Shown here: piece after piece, positions 39,080-48,772 of the stretch
How the letters are laid out: each line of letters opens with the position of its first letter
Numbering within the stretch: the stretch's first letter is position 1
From: Polaribacter atrinae
GTDB lineage: Bacteria > Bacteroidota > Bacteroidia > Flavobacteriales > Flavobacteriaceae
Length of the DNA stretch: 64,000 bases
Direction of reading: 5' to 3'
Assembly: GCF_038023995.1 (NCBI RefSeq)
Contig: NZ_CP150660.1
Span: forward strand, 2,974,501 to 3,038,500
The notes under the pieces: model-generated
The model's database searches: none
What the model saw: only the letters and a program-made list of their open reading frames with translations
Told to the model about the DNA's origin: nothing
Translations under genes and position numbers: made by a program

Positions 39080-40456
39080 ATGAAGAAAGCAGCAATATTT
39101 GCACTTTTAATAGTAGTTTTTTACAGTTGTGGCTCTAATGATAGAGGAGAACTGGTTGGAGTTAAATCGAAGAAAAAATGGTTTTCAGAAAAACCATTTG
39201 GTATGGCGTTGATTCCTGGAGGTGCTTTTACAATGGGTAAACAAGACGAGGACCTTATAGGTACAATGAATTCACCTACTAAAACAGTTACTTTAAGACC
39301 ATATTATATGGACGAAACAGAAATAACCAATAACGAATATAAAGAATTTGTTCAGTGGGTTAGAGATTCTGTTGTAAGAACTAGATTAGGTTACCAACAA
39401 GAATTTGCAAGTATGATGGGGACACCAGACCCTAATGGAGAACCACTTTCTGGAGGTATTAATGATTATGCATTTGCTGTATTAAAAGATACTACAGGAG
39501 CTAATGCTTATGAAAAATACATGTACGAAAACTACACAAGTTTAGAATATGATTCAGATTCTATAAGACCATTAAACTGGGAAAATGATATTATTTGGGA
39601 AAAAGAAGATTTTCCGGATGCAGATTACGTAGAGGTAATGGATACTTTATTTGTAGCTAGAGATGAAGCTGTAGATGGTGTTAGAACTTTTAACGTAAAA
39701 TACTTAAAATATAAATACACTTGGTTTGATAGAGATAATGCTGCAAGACAAGGTGGTAATAGAAAAGATTTTGTAAAACACGAGAAATTAAATATTTATC
39801 CAGATACTACTGTTTGGGTAAAAGATTTTAATTATTCTTATAACGACCCAATGCACCAAGATTACTTTTATCACCAATCTTATGGAGATTATCCTGTTGT
39901 TGGGGTAAACTGGGAGCAAGCAACTGCTTTTTGTAATTGGAGAACAAAGAAGAAAAATAATTATCTAAAAAGTAGAAAAAATTCAATTGGTGTTCCAGAC
40001 TTTAGATTACCTACAGAAGCAGAATGGGAATATGCTGCAAGAGGTGGTTTAGAATTTGCTACATATCCATGGGGTACAGGTAATACTACCTCAGATAGAG
40101 GTTGTTTCTTAGCTAACTTTAAACCTGTAAGGGGAGACTATGCTGTAGATGGAGCTTTGTATACTATGGAAGCTAAATCTTTTAACGCAAATGATTACGG
40201 TTTGTATAATATGGCAGGTAATGTTTCTGAATGGACAAATACTGCTTATAACTTATCTTCTTACTATATGGCTTCTACAATGAACCCTAATGTAGAGGAT
40301 AGAAAAAACAAAAGAAAAATAATTCGTGGAGGTTCTTGGAAAGATGTAGCGTACTTTTTAGAAGTTAGTTCTAGAGATTATGAATATGCAGATACTGCTA
40401 GAAGTTACATTGGGTTTAGAACAGTACAGAACTATATTGGTACAACAAATAATTAA
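39080..40456 (+). CDS. gldK: Gliding motility lipoprotein GldK (type IX secretion)
   Basis: 458 residues from the ATG at 39080, which directly precedes a lipoprotein signal (AAIFALLIVVFYSCGSN); the upstream in-frame ATG at 39020 does not. The body is an FGE-sulfatase-like domain: GMALIPGGAFTMGKQDED at the start, YPVVGVNWEQATAFCNWR, FRLPTEAEWEYAARGG and YNMAGNVSEWTN, ending IGFRTVQNYIG. GldK forms the periplasmic ring of the T9SS with GldN. First gene of gldKLMN. Confidence 0.95.
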   Translation: MKKAAIFALLIVVFYSCGSNDRGELVGVKSKKKWFSEKPFGMALIPGGAFTMGKQDEDLIGTMNSPTKTVTLRPYYMDETEITNNEYKEFVQWVRDSVVRTRLGYQQEFASMMGTPDPNGEPLSGGINDYAFAVLKDTTGANAYEKYMYENYTSLEYDSDSIRPLNWENDIIWEKEDFPDADYVEVMDTLFVARDEAVDGVRTFNVKYLKYKYTWFDRDNAARQGGNRKDFVKHEKLNIYPDTTVWVKDFNYSYNDPMHQDYFYHQSYGDYPVVGVNWEQATAFCNWRTKKKNNYLKSRKNSIGVPDFRLPTEAEWEYAARGGLEFATYPWGTGNTTSDRGCFLANFKPVRGDYAVDGALYTMEAKSFNANDYGLYNMAGNVSEWTNTAYNLSSYYMASTMNPNVEDRKNKRKIIRGGSWKDVAYFLEVSSRDYEYADTARSYIGFRTVQNYIGTTNN

Positions 40457-40481
40457 AAAAAAATAAACAAGAAAAGAAATT

Positions 40482-41126
40482 ATGGCACAGTCAAAAACAA
40501 AAAAAGTATTATTCAACATGGCTTACAATATTGGAGCCTCAATTGTAATATTAGGAGCATTATTTAAATTAAACCACATTAGTTTTGGTTGGTTTAATGG
40601 TTCTAACGTTTTAGCTGTTGGATTAATTGCGGAAGCTCTTATTTTCTTAATGTCTGCTTTTGAGACACCAGAAGATGATTTTGATTGGTCTAAAGTATAT
40701 CCAGAGTTAGGAGAAGATAGTCTTAAAACTGTAAAAGTAGAAAAAGAAGAAGTTGGATCTCAAGGCTTATTATCTGAAAAGTTAGATAATTTATTAAAAG
40801 AAGCAAAAATTGATGCTAGCTTAATGACTAGTTTAGGAAATAGTATGAAAAACTTTCAAGGAGCAGCAGAAGGATTATCTGCAGCATCAGAATCTATTTC
40901 ATCTACTAACAAATACAACGAGCAAATGTCTAAAGCAGCTATTCAAATGGAGTCTTTAAACAATTTGTATAAAGTACAAGTAGAAAATGTAAGTAAACAG
41001 TCTGAATTAAATGGAGCTGTTGTAGAAAATACTGAAAAATTAAAAGATCAAATGGAATCTTTAGCAAAAAACTTATCTTCTTTAAACGGAGTTTATGGAG
41101 GTATGCTTTCTGCAATGTCTAAATAA
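40482..41126 (+). CDS. gldL: Gliding motility protein GldL (T9SS motor)
   Basis: 214 residues. Two N-terminal membrane helices (YNIGASIVILGALFKLNHIS and LAVGLIAEALIFLMSAFE), the second containing the buried Glu of the proton channel. A long coiled coil fills the rest (residues ~85-210). GldL and GldM form the inner-membrane rotary motor driven by proton-motive force. Confidence 0.96.
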   Translation: MAQSKTKKVLFNMAYNIGASIVILGALFKLNHISFGWFNGSNVLAVGLIAEALIFLMSAFETPEDDFDWSKVYPELGEDSLKTVKVEKEEVGSQGLLSEKLDNLLKEAKIDASLMTSLGNSMKNFQGAAEGLSAASESISSTNKYNEQMSKAAIQMESLNNLYKVQVENVSKQSELNGAVVENTEKLKDQMESLAKNLSSLNGVYGGMLSAMSK

Positions 41127-41170
41127 TAATTAGTTGCAAACAATAATTTTAACTTAAAAAACTAATTATA

Positions 41171-42697
41171 ATGGCAGGAGGAAAAGTGTCCGCAAGACAG
41201 AAAATGATAAACTTAATGTACCTTGTATTTATTGCAATGTTGGCAATGAATATGAGTAAAGAAGTTTTATCTGCTTTTGGTTTTATGAATGAAAAGCTGA
41301 TTGAAAATAATATTTCAACTACAGCAAAAAATAATGAAGCGTATGCTAATTTAGCAACAAAAGCATCAGAGCAAGCGGCAAAATTTGAAGAATTAAATAA
41401 AGATGCAATAAAAATAAAAGGGTATTCGTCTGAATTCTATACATATATAGAAGAGCTTAAATCAAAAATGTCTGCAGAAATTGAAGATAAAAGTGATTAT
41501 GAAGCAATGGATAAAACTACTTTTTTAGATGAGTATTTCTTTAAAGGAGAAAATTTTACAGCAGAAGGTGAGGAGTTTTTAGCTAAAATAAATGGTTACA
41601 GAACAGATGTACTTAATGTTTTAGGAGAAAAAAGCAAGTTTGTACCAGTTCTAGCAAAAAGATTTTCTACAGAAGATGAAGTAAATAGAGATGGTAAAAC
41701 CATTAAATGGTTAGATTACAGATATAAAGGGTTTCCTTTAGTAGCTTCTTTAACCAATTTAACTCAAATGCAAGCAGATATTAAAAACACAGAAAGTGAT
41801 ATAGTATCTGATTTGTTAGGAGGGAAAATGGAAGAGGCATTGTCTTTAAACAACTATAAAGGTATTGTTGCTTTAGACAAGAACGCTTATTTTGCTGGTG
41901 AAAAAGTAACAGGTAAAATTGTTTTAGGTCGTTATGATGCTACTATGATTCCTGATAATGTAACTTTAAATGGTAAAGATTATAAAAACATTCAATCGGG
42001 TCAAGTAATTATAGACATGCCTGCAGGTAATGTTGGTAGTCATGATATTAAAGGGAAAATAACTTTTACACAAGATGGTAAACCGGTAGATGTAGATTTC
42101 GAAAGTTCTTATTCTGTAATACCACAACCAGGTGATGCTGTTGTGTCTGCAGATAAAATGAATGTAGTTTATAGAGGATTAAGCAACCCAATATCAGTTT
42201 CTTTACCTGGTGTTAGTGATAACAACTTAAGAGTTTCTGCAACAGGAGGTAGTTTATCTGGCGGTAATGGTAAATATGTTTTAAAACCAGGTGGAGGTAA
42301 CACAGCTGTTATTAATGTGAGCGCAACATTAAGCAATGGAAAATCTGTAAACTCTAAAGCTACCTTTAGAATTAAAGACATACCAGCAGCTATGGGATCT
42401 GTGAGAGGGCAATACGGAACTGTAAGAATGCCTAAGTCAGGTTTATCTAATGCACCAATTGCAGCAGGATTACCTGATTTTGAATTCGATTTAAGTATTA
42501 GAGTTCAGAGTTTTAAAATAAAAGTACCAGGAGAATTAACAATTATTGTAAATGGTTCTTCTTTAAACGCAGCAGCAAAACAAAAATTGGCTAAAGCAAA
42601 AAGAGGAGATCAAATTAATATTTTTGATATTAAGGCGACTGCTAACGGAGTTAATCTTAAACAAGTATTACCTGTTAGTATAGAATTAACAAACTAG
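41171..42697 (+). CDS. gldM: Gliding motility protein GldM (T9SS motor)
   Basis: 508 residues. A short cytoplasmic segment (GGKVSARQKMINLMYLVF) leads into one membrane helix; four periplasmic domains follow (KGIVALDKNAYFAGEKVTG and later Ig-like beta domains). It spans the periplasm and passes rotary motion to the GldK-GldN ring. The order gldK-gldL-gldM-gldN and 18-45-bp gaps indicate one transcript. Confidence 0.96.
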   Translation: MAGGKVSARQKMINLMYLVFIAMLAMNMSKEVLSAFGFMNEKLIENNISTTAKNNEAYANLATKASEQAAKFEELNKDAIKIKGYSSEFYTYIEELKSKMSAEIEDKSDYEAMDKTTFLDEYFFKGENFTAEGEEFLAKINGYRTDVLNVLGEKSKFVPVLAKRFSTEDEVNRDGKTIKWLDYRYKGFPLVASLTNLTQMQADIKNTESDIVSDLLGGKMEEALSLNNYKGIVALDKNAYFAGEKVTGKIVLGRYDATMIPDNVTLNGKDYKNIQSGQVIIDMPAGNVGSHDIKGKITFTQDGKPVDVDFESSYSVIPQPGDAVVSADKMNVVYRGLSNPISVSLPGVSDNNLRVSATGGSLSGGNGKYVLKPGGGNTAVINVSATLSNGKSVNSKATFRIKDIPAAMGSVRGQYGTVRMPKSGLSNAPIAAGLPDFEFDLSIRVQSFKIKVPGELTIIVNGSSLNAAAKQKLAKAKRGDQINIFDIKATANGVNLKQVLPVSIELTN

Positions 42698-42714
42698 AAG
42701 TTAAAAATAAAAAT

Positions 42715-43575
42715 ATGTTTAAAAATTGTTTAATATTATTTTTCGGTTTGATGATTAGTGGTTCAATAAACGCACAAGTAGGTTTATTGAATGCTACAAC
42801 TGTAGATCAAATAGGAAAAAAAAATGAGGAACAAATTGCAGCCGATAATGATGCTCCATTAGCCTACGGATATGTAGATGATAGAGACGTATTATGGTCT
42901 AAAGTAGTTTGGGAATTTGTAGATTTAAATCAAAAAATAAATTTACCTTACTATTTCCCTATCGATAATTCAAGTATCTCTTCTAATAGAAGATCTTTAT
43001 TTGATACTTTAATTAAAGGAATTAAACAAGGCAATATAGAAGAGGTATATTCAGATTCTTTCTTTACTTCTAAGATTACTCAGAATGAAATAGATTCTAG
43101 AATGTCCAGTATAAGAGAATCTAATGGGTATAGTGATACTATTAGACTACAATCTCAAGATGTAGAAGGCTACATGATTAAAGGAATGTGGTATTTTGAT
43201 AAACGCCAAGGAGAATTAAAATACAGATTGTTAGCAATTGCACCAATGGGTAAAGATGTTCAAACTTTAGGGTTAGGACTTGATGGTGGAAATGAAGACG
43301 AATTGTATGAGTTATTTTGGGTTTTCTACCCATCTGCAAGAGATGTTTTACATGATGCAAAAGTGTTTAATCCCAAAAATGCATCACAACCAATTTCTTT
43401 TGATCACATGTTAAATGCAAGACGATTTAGCAGTACCATTGTTAGAGAAGAAAATATTTATGGAGATAGAGCAATTTCAGATTATGTAAGAGGTAATTCT
43501 TTATTCCAGTTATTAGAAGCTAATAAAATTAAAGAAGGCATTAGAAATAGAGAAATGGATATGTGGAATTACTAA
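42715..43575 (+). CDS. gldN: Gliding motility protein GldN (T9SS)
   Basis: 286 residues with a signal peptide (LILFFGLMISGSINAQVG). The family pattern RDVLWSKVVWEFVDLNQKIN and GYMIKGMWYFDKRQGELKYR is present, as is ELFWVFYPSARDVLHDAKVFN. With GldK it forms the outer-membrane-associated ring. Last gene of the operon, with a terminator about 25 bp downstream. Confidence 0.95.
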   Translation: MFKNCLILFFGLMISGSINAQVGLLNATTVDQIGKKNEEQIAADNDAPLAYGYVDDRDVLWSKVVWEFVDLNQKINLPYYFPIDNSSISSNRRSLFDTLIKGIKQGNIEEVYSDSFFTSKITQNEIDSRMSSIRESNGYSDTIRLQSQDVEGYMIKGMWYFDKRQGELKYRLLAIAPMGKDVQTLGLGLDGGNEDELYELFWVFYPSARDVLHDAKVFNPKNASQPISFDHMLNARRFSSTIVREENIYGDRAISDYVRGNSLFQLLEANKIKEGIRNREMDMWNY

Positions 43576-43600
43576 TATTCTACCATTTTTTTTAAATATA

Positions 43601-43633
43601 AAAACGTTCCAAATCTTTGGGACGTTTTTTTTT
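43601..43633 (+). terminator. Terminator of gldKLMN
   Basis: Stem AAAACGTTCC/GGGACGTTTT, one mismatch, 8-nt loop and a run of T. Confidence 0.88.
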
Positions 43634-43635
43634 GA

Positions 43636-43760
43636 AGCTATTTCCCGCTTTCACTACTCGCTTTTTTTACTACTCCTTTTCGATACAAATTTCTCATCCT
43701 TCAAAATTCACTCAAAGAAGCAGTAAAAAAGAGCTCAAACACACCGTTCAATCGGGGCTA
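43636..43760 (-). repeat. Structured intergenic repeat, copy A (inverted)
   Basis: Read on the minus strand it begins GTTTGAGCTCTTTTTTACTG, later AAATTTGTATCGA, and ends TAAAAAAAGCGAGT. Its ends can pair (TTTTTTACT with AGTAAAAAA). Copy B lies in the opposite orientation at 45651-45769. Confidence 0.7.
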
Positions 43761-43822
43761 AACATTTTAATAAAGATTAGTAATAACATCATAATTATTG
43801 CAAATTCACGTATTTTTATCCC

Positions 43823-44881
43823 ATGAAAGTAGATTACATAATAGTAGGTTTAGGATTAGCAGGTTTGGCTTTTGCAGAAGAATTAATTGCTGCAAAAAAA
43901 ACGTTTATAGTTTTTGAAGACGATTCTCAAACTTCGTCCTTAGTTGCTGGTGGTGTTTACAATCCAGTAATTTTAAAACGTTTTACACCAGTTTGGAATG
44001 CTAAAGAACAATTAGATATTGCTTTGCCTTTTTATAAAAGGATAGAAGAAAAACTAAATATAATTATAGACCAAAAATTTGTAATCAAGAAATCTTTTAA
44101 ATCAGTAGAAGATCAAAACAATTGGTTTGGAGCTTTAGATAAACCAAAATTAACTGATTATTTAGATCCTAAATTAGATACCAATTCTTATCACGGAGTT
44201 TTAGCCGATTTCAGTTTTGGTAATGTAAATGAAACAGGAAGAATCGATACTGAAAAGTTAATACAAGCCTATAGAGCCTATTTAGAATCAGAGAATTTAA
44301 TTCGCTTTGAACAATTTAAACATAAAGAATTAAATATTGAAGAAGAATCTCTAACATATAAAGACCTTAAAGCCTCTAAAATTGTTTTTTGTGAAGGTTT
44401 TGGAGTTGTAGAAAACCCTTACTTTAATTATTTACCAATAAATGAAGCAAAAGGAGAACTATTAACCATACATGCTCCAGAATTAAATATCGACTTTTTA
44501 TTAAAGTCTACACTTTTTGTAATGCCTTTGGGAGACCATACATATAAAGTAGGAGCAACGTTTAACTGGACAGACAAAACATCGGATCCTTCAGAGGAAG
44601 GAAAAGAAGAATTGGTAGAAAAGTTAAAGAAAGTACTTAATGTTCCTTATACCATTGTTTCTCAATCAGCAGGAATAAGACCTACGGTTTCAGGCAGAAG
44701 ACCTTTGGTTGGTATTCATCCAGATTATGCACAATTAATTGTTTTAAATGGATTAGGAACACGAGGAGTAATGATTGCACCTACGGTTGCTAAAAATCTA
44801 TTCAACCATATTTATAATGATGAATCTTTAGACGAAGAAATAGATATTATTCGTTTTAAGCACTTGAAGGATAAAAGGTAG
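43823..44881 (+). CDS. DadA/DAO-family FAD-dependent oxidoreductase
   Basis: 352 residues. N-terminal dinucleotide fold VDYIIVGLGLAGLAFAEELI (GxGxxG), the flavin-linked GGVYNPVILKRFTP, and a C-terminal GIRPTVSGRRPLVGIHPD and NGLGTRGVMIAP. No signal peptide. It most likely oxidises an amino acid or amine; the substrate cannot be told. It lies after the gld operon but has its own upstream region holding repeat copy A. Confidence 0.85.
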   Translation: MKVDYIIVGLGLAGLAFAEELIAAKKTFIVFEDDSQTSSLVAGGVYNPVILKRFTPVWNAKEQLDIALPFYKRIEEKLNIIIDQKFVIKKSFKSVEDQNNWFGALDKPKLTDYLDPKLDTNSYHGVLADFSFGNVNETGRIDTEKLIQAYRAYLESENLIRFEQFKHKELNIEEESLTYKDLKASKIVFCEGFGVVENPYFNYLPINEAKGELLTIHAPELNIDFLLKSTLFVMPLGDHTYKVGATFNWTDKTSDPSEEGKEELVEKLKKVLNVPYTIVSQSAGIRPTVSGRRPLVGIHPDYAQLIVLNGLGTRGVMIAPTVAKNLFNHIYNDESLDEEIDIIRFKHLKDKR

Positions 44882-44906
44882 TAATAATAAAAAACATGCT
44901 GATACG

Positions 44907-45599
44907 TTGAACCATCGTTTTTATAATAAGAATGAAAAAGAGCAAAAAAGAATACTAATTGCGATAGCAACTTGTTCTCTTATAATTATTGTGTTGTCAA
45001 TTATTATATCAATATATTCAAGAATATATGTGATTGGAATTTTAACATTTGCTATTACTTTATCAATAATTGCTCCATTCTTTGACATGTCATCCTTAAA
45101 AAAAAGTGGTAGAATAATTTATTGTTCATCTTTATTCGTAATCGAAAAACCTAAAAATAGCCGAATCAAAATTCACGGAGGAACTTTATTTGATTACTAT
45201 TTCGTAATTGAAAATCAAATGAATGGAAAACAAAGAACTGATTTTATAATCCAACAATATTTAGAAGGACTTTTACATCTACTTAAAAAGTATGAGAAGG
45301 ATAAAAGAATGAAAATTAGTGGTACAAGCTATATTATAAATAGGAGAACAGCCGAAAAAATTGGCTTTAAAATTATTGAAACTGATTTTTTACAAATAAT
45401 AATCCTAACTTATAATTACTTTAATATTTTAATTTCAAATTCAATAGCAAAAAATAAATTATCATTTCCTAAATTAAATAATACTAAAACATTTGAGGCC
45501 GACATAGGTCAATTACTAGAGCGGAAAGAATATATTGAAAAATTAAATAATTTGTTAAAAAGAAAAATATTGCTAATTCTTGATAAGGTTGGTTATTAG
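44907..45599 (+). CDS. Orphan membrane protein, unknown
   Basis: 230 residues, not recognised. No ATG is available near the N-terminus, so the frame would use TTG at 44907 (MNHRFYNKNEKEQK). Two adjacent hydrophobic helices (residues ~16-60, LIIIVLSIIISIYSRIYVIG) are followed by a soluble Lys/Asn/Ile-rich part with IHGGTLFDYYFVIENQMNGK. The coding sequence is more AT-rich in feel than its neighbours, begins only 25 bp after the oxidoreductase stop and is bracketed with it by inverted repeats, so it may be a recent insert or a fragment whose real start was lost. Confidence 0.5.
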   Translation: MNHRFYNKNEKEQKRILIAIATCSLIIIVLSIIISIYSRIYVIGILTFAITLSIIAPFFDMSSLKKSGRIIYCSSLFVIEKPKNSRIKIHGGTLFDYYFVIENQMNGKQRTDFIIQQYLEGLLHLLKKYEKDKRMKISGTSYIINRRTAEKIGFKIIETDFLQIIILTYNYFNILISNSIAKNKLSFPKLNNTKTFEADIGQLLERKEYIEKLNNLLKRKILLILDKVGY

Positions 45600-45650
45600 C
45601 TGTATGCTTTTAGTGGGTTTTCATGAATTTTCTTCTCGGTTGGCAATATG

Positions 45651-45769
45651 CGCTAAGGATAGAGCGGCATGTTTGAGCTCTTTTTTAGTGTCAGTTAGAG
45701 AGAATTTGTTTTCAACAAATTTGTATCGAGAACTGGCACTAAAAAAAGCGAGTGGCGAGAGCCTGTTAA
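45651..45769 (+). repeat. Structured intergenic repeat, copy B
   Basis: Begins around CGCTAAGGATAGAGCGGCAT, then GTTTGAGCTCTTTTTTAGTG, AAATTTGTATCGA and TAAAAAAAGCGAGT. Arms TTTTTTAGTGTCAGTT and AACTGGCACTAAAAAA pair. Copy A (43636-43760) shares these blocks in inverted orientation; its stem differs in sequence but still pairs. No coding capacity. Confidence 0.7.
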
Positions 45770-45785
45770 AGCGCCCAAAAAATAT

Positions 45786-46175
45786 TTATGATTGTTTTTT
45801 CTTGAATTTTTTATCAAAATGGACAAACATATTTATCCAAATTATTCTAGATAAGCGTAAATTAAAAGGTGCTAATATTAACAATGCTATTACAATTGCC
45901 GCAAAACATTGTAAAAGACTCAAGCTAAAAATTAAAGTGCTTATTACAAATGTAGCAACAGAAAGAGCAACAGTTAAACCATAATTAACATACATAGCTC
46001 CGTAAAAGAAAGAAGGTTCCATCATATATTTTAAATTACAGTTCGGACAATTGTCATGTAACTTGGTTACTTTATTAGGGTTAAAAGTAAATTTATGTGT
46101 AAAGAATTCGCCTTCATGACATCTCGGACACTTAGCTTTAAAAATACTATATAACTTGGTTCCCTTTTTCAACAT
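45786..46175 (-). CDS. DUF983 zinc-ribbon membrane protein
   Basis: 129 residues from the ATG at 46175 (MLKKGTKLYSIFKAKCPRCH); a longer in-frame start at 46238 is improbable. Two cysteine pairs near the N-terminus (KCPRCHEG and NCPNCNLKY) look like a zinc ribbon, followed by two membrane helices and a basic end. DUF983 function is unknown. Divergent from the ABC-F gene. Confidence 0.85.
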   Translation of the reverse strand: MLKKGTKLYSIFKAKCPRCHEGEFFTHKFTFNPNKVTKLHDNCPNCNLKYMMEPSFFYGAMYVNYGLTVALSVATFVISTLIFSLSLLQCFAAIVIALLILAPFNLRLSRIIWINMFVHFDKKFKKKQS

Positions 46176-46250
46176 AATAGACCTTAAATTTGTATACTTT
46201 TGCAAATATAGAGTTTTAAACTTTTTTTTAAGTAACAATTATTACATTAG

Positions 46251-48167
46251 ATGCTAAACGTACACAACTTGTCAGTTTCTTTTATGGGAACTGATTTATT
46301 TTCAGGAATTACTTTCAAATTAAATAAAGGAGATAGAATTGGTCTTATCGGAAAAAATGGAGCAGGGAAATCTACGCTTTTAAAAGTGCTTTCTAAAGAT
46401 ATAGAAACAAGTGGTGGTACCATGGCTTTTGATAAAGATATTAGAATGGGGTTTTTAAGACAAGATATAGATTTTGTTGAAGGAAGAACTATTTTAGAAG
46501 AAGCATACCAGGCGTTTGTTGAAATTAAAGAAATTGAGGTAAAACTTGATGAAATTAATGAGCAACTTGCTACTAGAACCGATTATGAAAGTGAAGGGTA
46601 CACAGAATTGATTCATGATTTAACGGATAATACAGAACGTTATGAGTTGCTTGGTGGGTATAATTACCAAGGTGATACCGAAAAGATTTTACAAGGTTTA
46701 GGTTTTCAGAGAGAAGATTTTGATAAAAAAACAGATACTTTTTCTGGAGGTTGGAGAATGCGTATAGAATTGGCAAAATTACTTTTACAAAATAATGATA
46801 TTTTGTTATTAGATGAGCCAACAAATCACTTAGATATTGAATCTATTATTTGGTTAGAGAATTTCTTAAAAGGATATTCTGGTGCTATTGTATTGGTATC
46901 GCATGATAAAATGTTTTTAGATAATGTAACCAATAGAACTATAGAAATTTCTTTAGGTCAGATTTACGATTATAAAAAACCATATTCTGAATTCTTGGTA
47001 TTAAGAGCAGAAATTAAAGAAAAGCAATTACAGGCACAGAAAAACCAAGAGAAAGAAATAAAACAAAAGCAACACTTAATTAATAAATTTAAAGCAAAAG
47101 CTAGTAAGGCTTCTATGGCGCAATCCTTAATGAAACAACTTGATAAAGTTGAGTTAATTGAGGTTGACCAAGATGATAACCAAGCAATGAATGTTAAGTT
47201 TGCTATTTCTAAAGAACCTGGTAAAATTATTGTTGAAGCAGAAAAACTTTGTAAAAGTTATGGAGATAAACATGTTTTAGAAGACGTAGATTTATTAATA
47301 GAAAAAAACAGTAAAATTGCTTTTGTTGGTCAAAACGGACAAGGAAAATCTACTTTGGCAAAAATGATGGTAGGTGAAATTCCGTTTGAAGGATATTTAA
47401 AACTTGGTCATAATGTAGAAGTTGGATATTTTGCTCAGAATCAATCTGAGGAATTACCGCCAGAAAAAACGGTATTGGAGATAATGGAAGATGCTGCTAC
47501 TGATACTAACAGAATGCGCGTTAGAGATATGTTAGGTTCTTTCTTATTTGGTGGAGATGCTGTAGATAAAAAAGCAAAAGTACTTTCTGGAGGGGAAAGA
47601 AATAGATTGGCATTATGTAAATTATTATTACAACCATTTAATGTTTTAATAATGGATGAGCCAACAAATCACTTAGATATTGCCTCTAAAACAGTGTTAA
47701 AAGAAGCTTTAAGGAATTTTAATGGAACCTTAATTGTAGTATCTCACGATAGAGATTTTTTACAAGGATTAACAGAAACTGTTTATGGGTTTAAAGACAA
47801 AGAAATTAAAGAATATTTAGGAGATATAGATTATTTCTTAGAGCAGCATAAAATAGAAAACCTTAGAGAAGCAGAAAAAAGAACGGTTGTAAAAGTTGAT
47901 AAGGATACTTCTAAAAAAGAATCTCATCAATTATCTAGAGATCAAGAAAAGCAATTAAAGAAGTTAAAGAATAAATTGTCTAATATAGAAACTGAAATAT
48001 CAGATTTAGAAAAAGAAATTGCAAAAATAGATTTAGAACTAGCACAGAATTATGATGAAGTTTCTGCTAGACCAAATTTCTTTGAAAAATACAAAGCTAA
48101 AAAAGCTAAATTAGATACCGTAATGGAAAACTGGGAAAAAATAGAAGCAGAAGTTTCTAATTTCTAG
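46251..48167 (+). CDS. ABC-F family ATP-binding protein (Uup-like)
   Basis: 638 residues with two ABC cassettes and no membrane helices. Cassette 1: Walker A GLIGKNGAGKSTLLK, signature FSGGWRMRIELAK, Walker B ILLLDEPTNHLD. Cassette 2: FVGQNGQGKSTLAK, LSGGERNRLALCK, VLIMDEPTNHLD. The linker (KEKQLQAQKNQEKEIKQKQH) and a C-terminal coiled coil rich in Lys and Glu resemble Uup and related ribosome-binding ABC-F proteins. It likely acts on ribosomes in the cytosol, possibly rescuing stalled translation. Resistance function is not suggested. Confidence 0.9.
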   Translation: MLNVHNLSVSFMGTDLFSGITFKLNKGDRIGLIGKNGAGKSTLLKVLSKDIETSGGTMAFDKDIRMGFLRQDIDFVEGRTILEEAYQAFVEIKEIEVKLDEINEQLATRTDYESEGYTELIHDLTDNTERYELLGGYNYQGDTEKILQGLGFQREDFDKKTDTFSGGWRMRIELAKLLLQNNDILLLDEPTNHLDIESIIWLENFLKGYSGAIVLVSHDKMFLDNVTNRTIEISLGQIYDYKKPYSEFLVLRAEIKEKQLQAQKNQEKEIKQKQHLINKFKAKASKASMAQSLMKQLDKVELIEVDQDDNQAMNVKFAISKEPGKIIVEAEKLCKSYGDKHVLEDVDLLIEKNSKIAFVGQNGQGKSTLAKMMVGEIPFEGYLKLGHNVEVGYFAQNQSEELPPEKTVLEIMEDAATDTNRMRVRDMLGSFLFGGDAVDKKAKVLSGGERNRLALCKLLLQPFNVLIMDEPTNHLDIASKTVLKEALRNFNGTLIVVSHDRDFLQGLTETVYGFKDKEIKEYLGDIDYFLEQHKIENLREAEKRTVVKVDKDTSKKESHQLSRDQEKQLKKLKNKLSNIETEISDLEKEIAKIDLELAQNYDEVSARPNFFEKYKAKKAKLDTVMENWEKIEAEVSNF

Positions 48168-48189
48168 CTTTTTATTTTATTAAAAATAT

Positions 48190-48221
48190 AAAAGCTCATT
48201 ATTTAATAATGAGCTTTTTTT
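48190..48221 (+). terminator. Terminator of the ABC-F gene
   Basis: Stem AAAGCTCATTATT/AATAATGAGCTTT and a T-run, 22 bp past the stop. Confidence 0.92.
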
Positions 48222-48271
48222 ATACTTTATTATGTTGTAACAAAGACAAAAGTATCATCAGCATTTAAAAA

Positions 48272-48703
48272 TTATAGTTTATCAAAAATAAATTCAATTT
48301 TAAAATCCTCTGCAGAAACAACTGCTTTTAATTGATCATTTTCTAAATAATATTTTATCTTTTTTGGAAACTCATTCCTTGGATTTTCACAAACAAAAGA
48401 AGTCGCTGATTGTTGTGTAAATTTAAATAATGTTGGGTTTTCATTTACTCCTTTTACTTTTAAAAATAAGGAGTCTTTTATAGTTACTATACTCAATTTT
48501 TCCTTAAATGTAGTGTCTTTTTCTTTTAAGGTATACCCTAAACCTTTAAGGTTTGTATGCCATGTTTCATAAGTAATACTGCCTTCTTTATCGTTTATAC
48601 GAACCCAATCTCCAATTAAGAAAGTAGGCTTTTGTGGTTCTTTTTTTTCTTGATGACAAGAAACCAATAATAAAAAACAACAGGTAAATAGTAGTAATTT
48701 CAT
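48272..48703 (-). CDS. DUF6265-like lipoprotein
   Basis: 143 residues. Lipobox LVSCH near residue 16 ([19 protein letters not shown]), then a calycin-like beta protein with [20 protein letters not shown] and [20 protein letters not shown]. These agree with DUF6265 family proteins; no function is known. The gene is alone, antisense between the ABC-F gene and prfA. Confidence 0.75.
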   Translation of the reverse strand: MKLLLFTCCFLLLVSCHQEKKEPQKPTFLIGDWVRINDKEGSITYETWHTNLKGLGYTLKEKDTTFKEKLSIVTIKDSLFLKVKGVNENPTLFKFTQQSATSFVCENPRNEFPKKIKYYLENDQLKAVVSAEDFKIEFIFDKL

Positions 48704-48772
48704 AAAATTAGTTCGCTTTGTTCAAATATAGCTATAAAAATTGTAAATTCGCAATCCAAGAAAAGACAGAAG

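Noticed and set aside
45580..45984. 134-residue plus-strand reading frame after the orphan membrane gene
   Set aside because: It runs through repeat copy B and then antisense to the DUF983 gene; the peptide has no coherent pattern.
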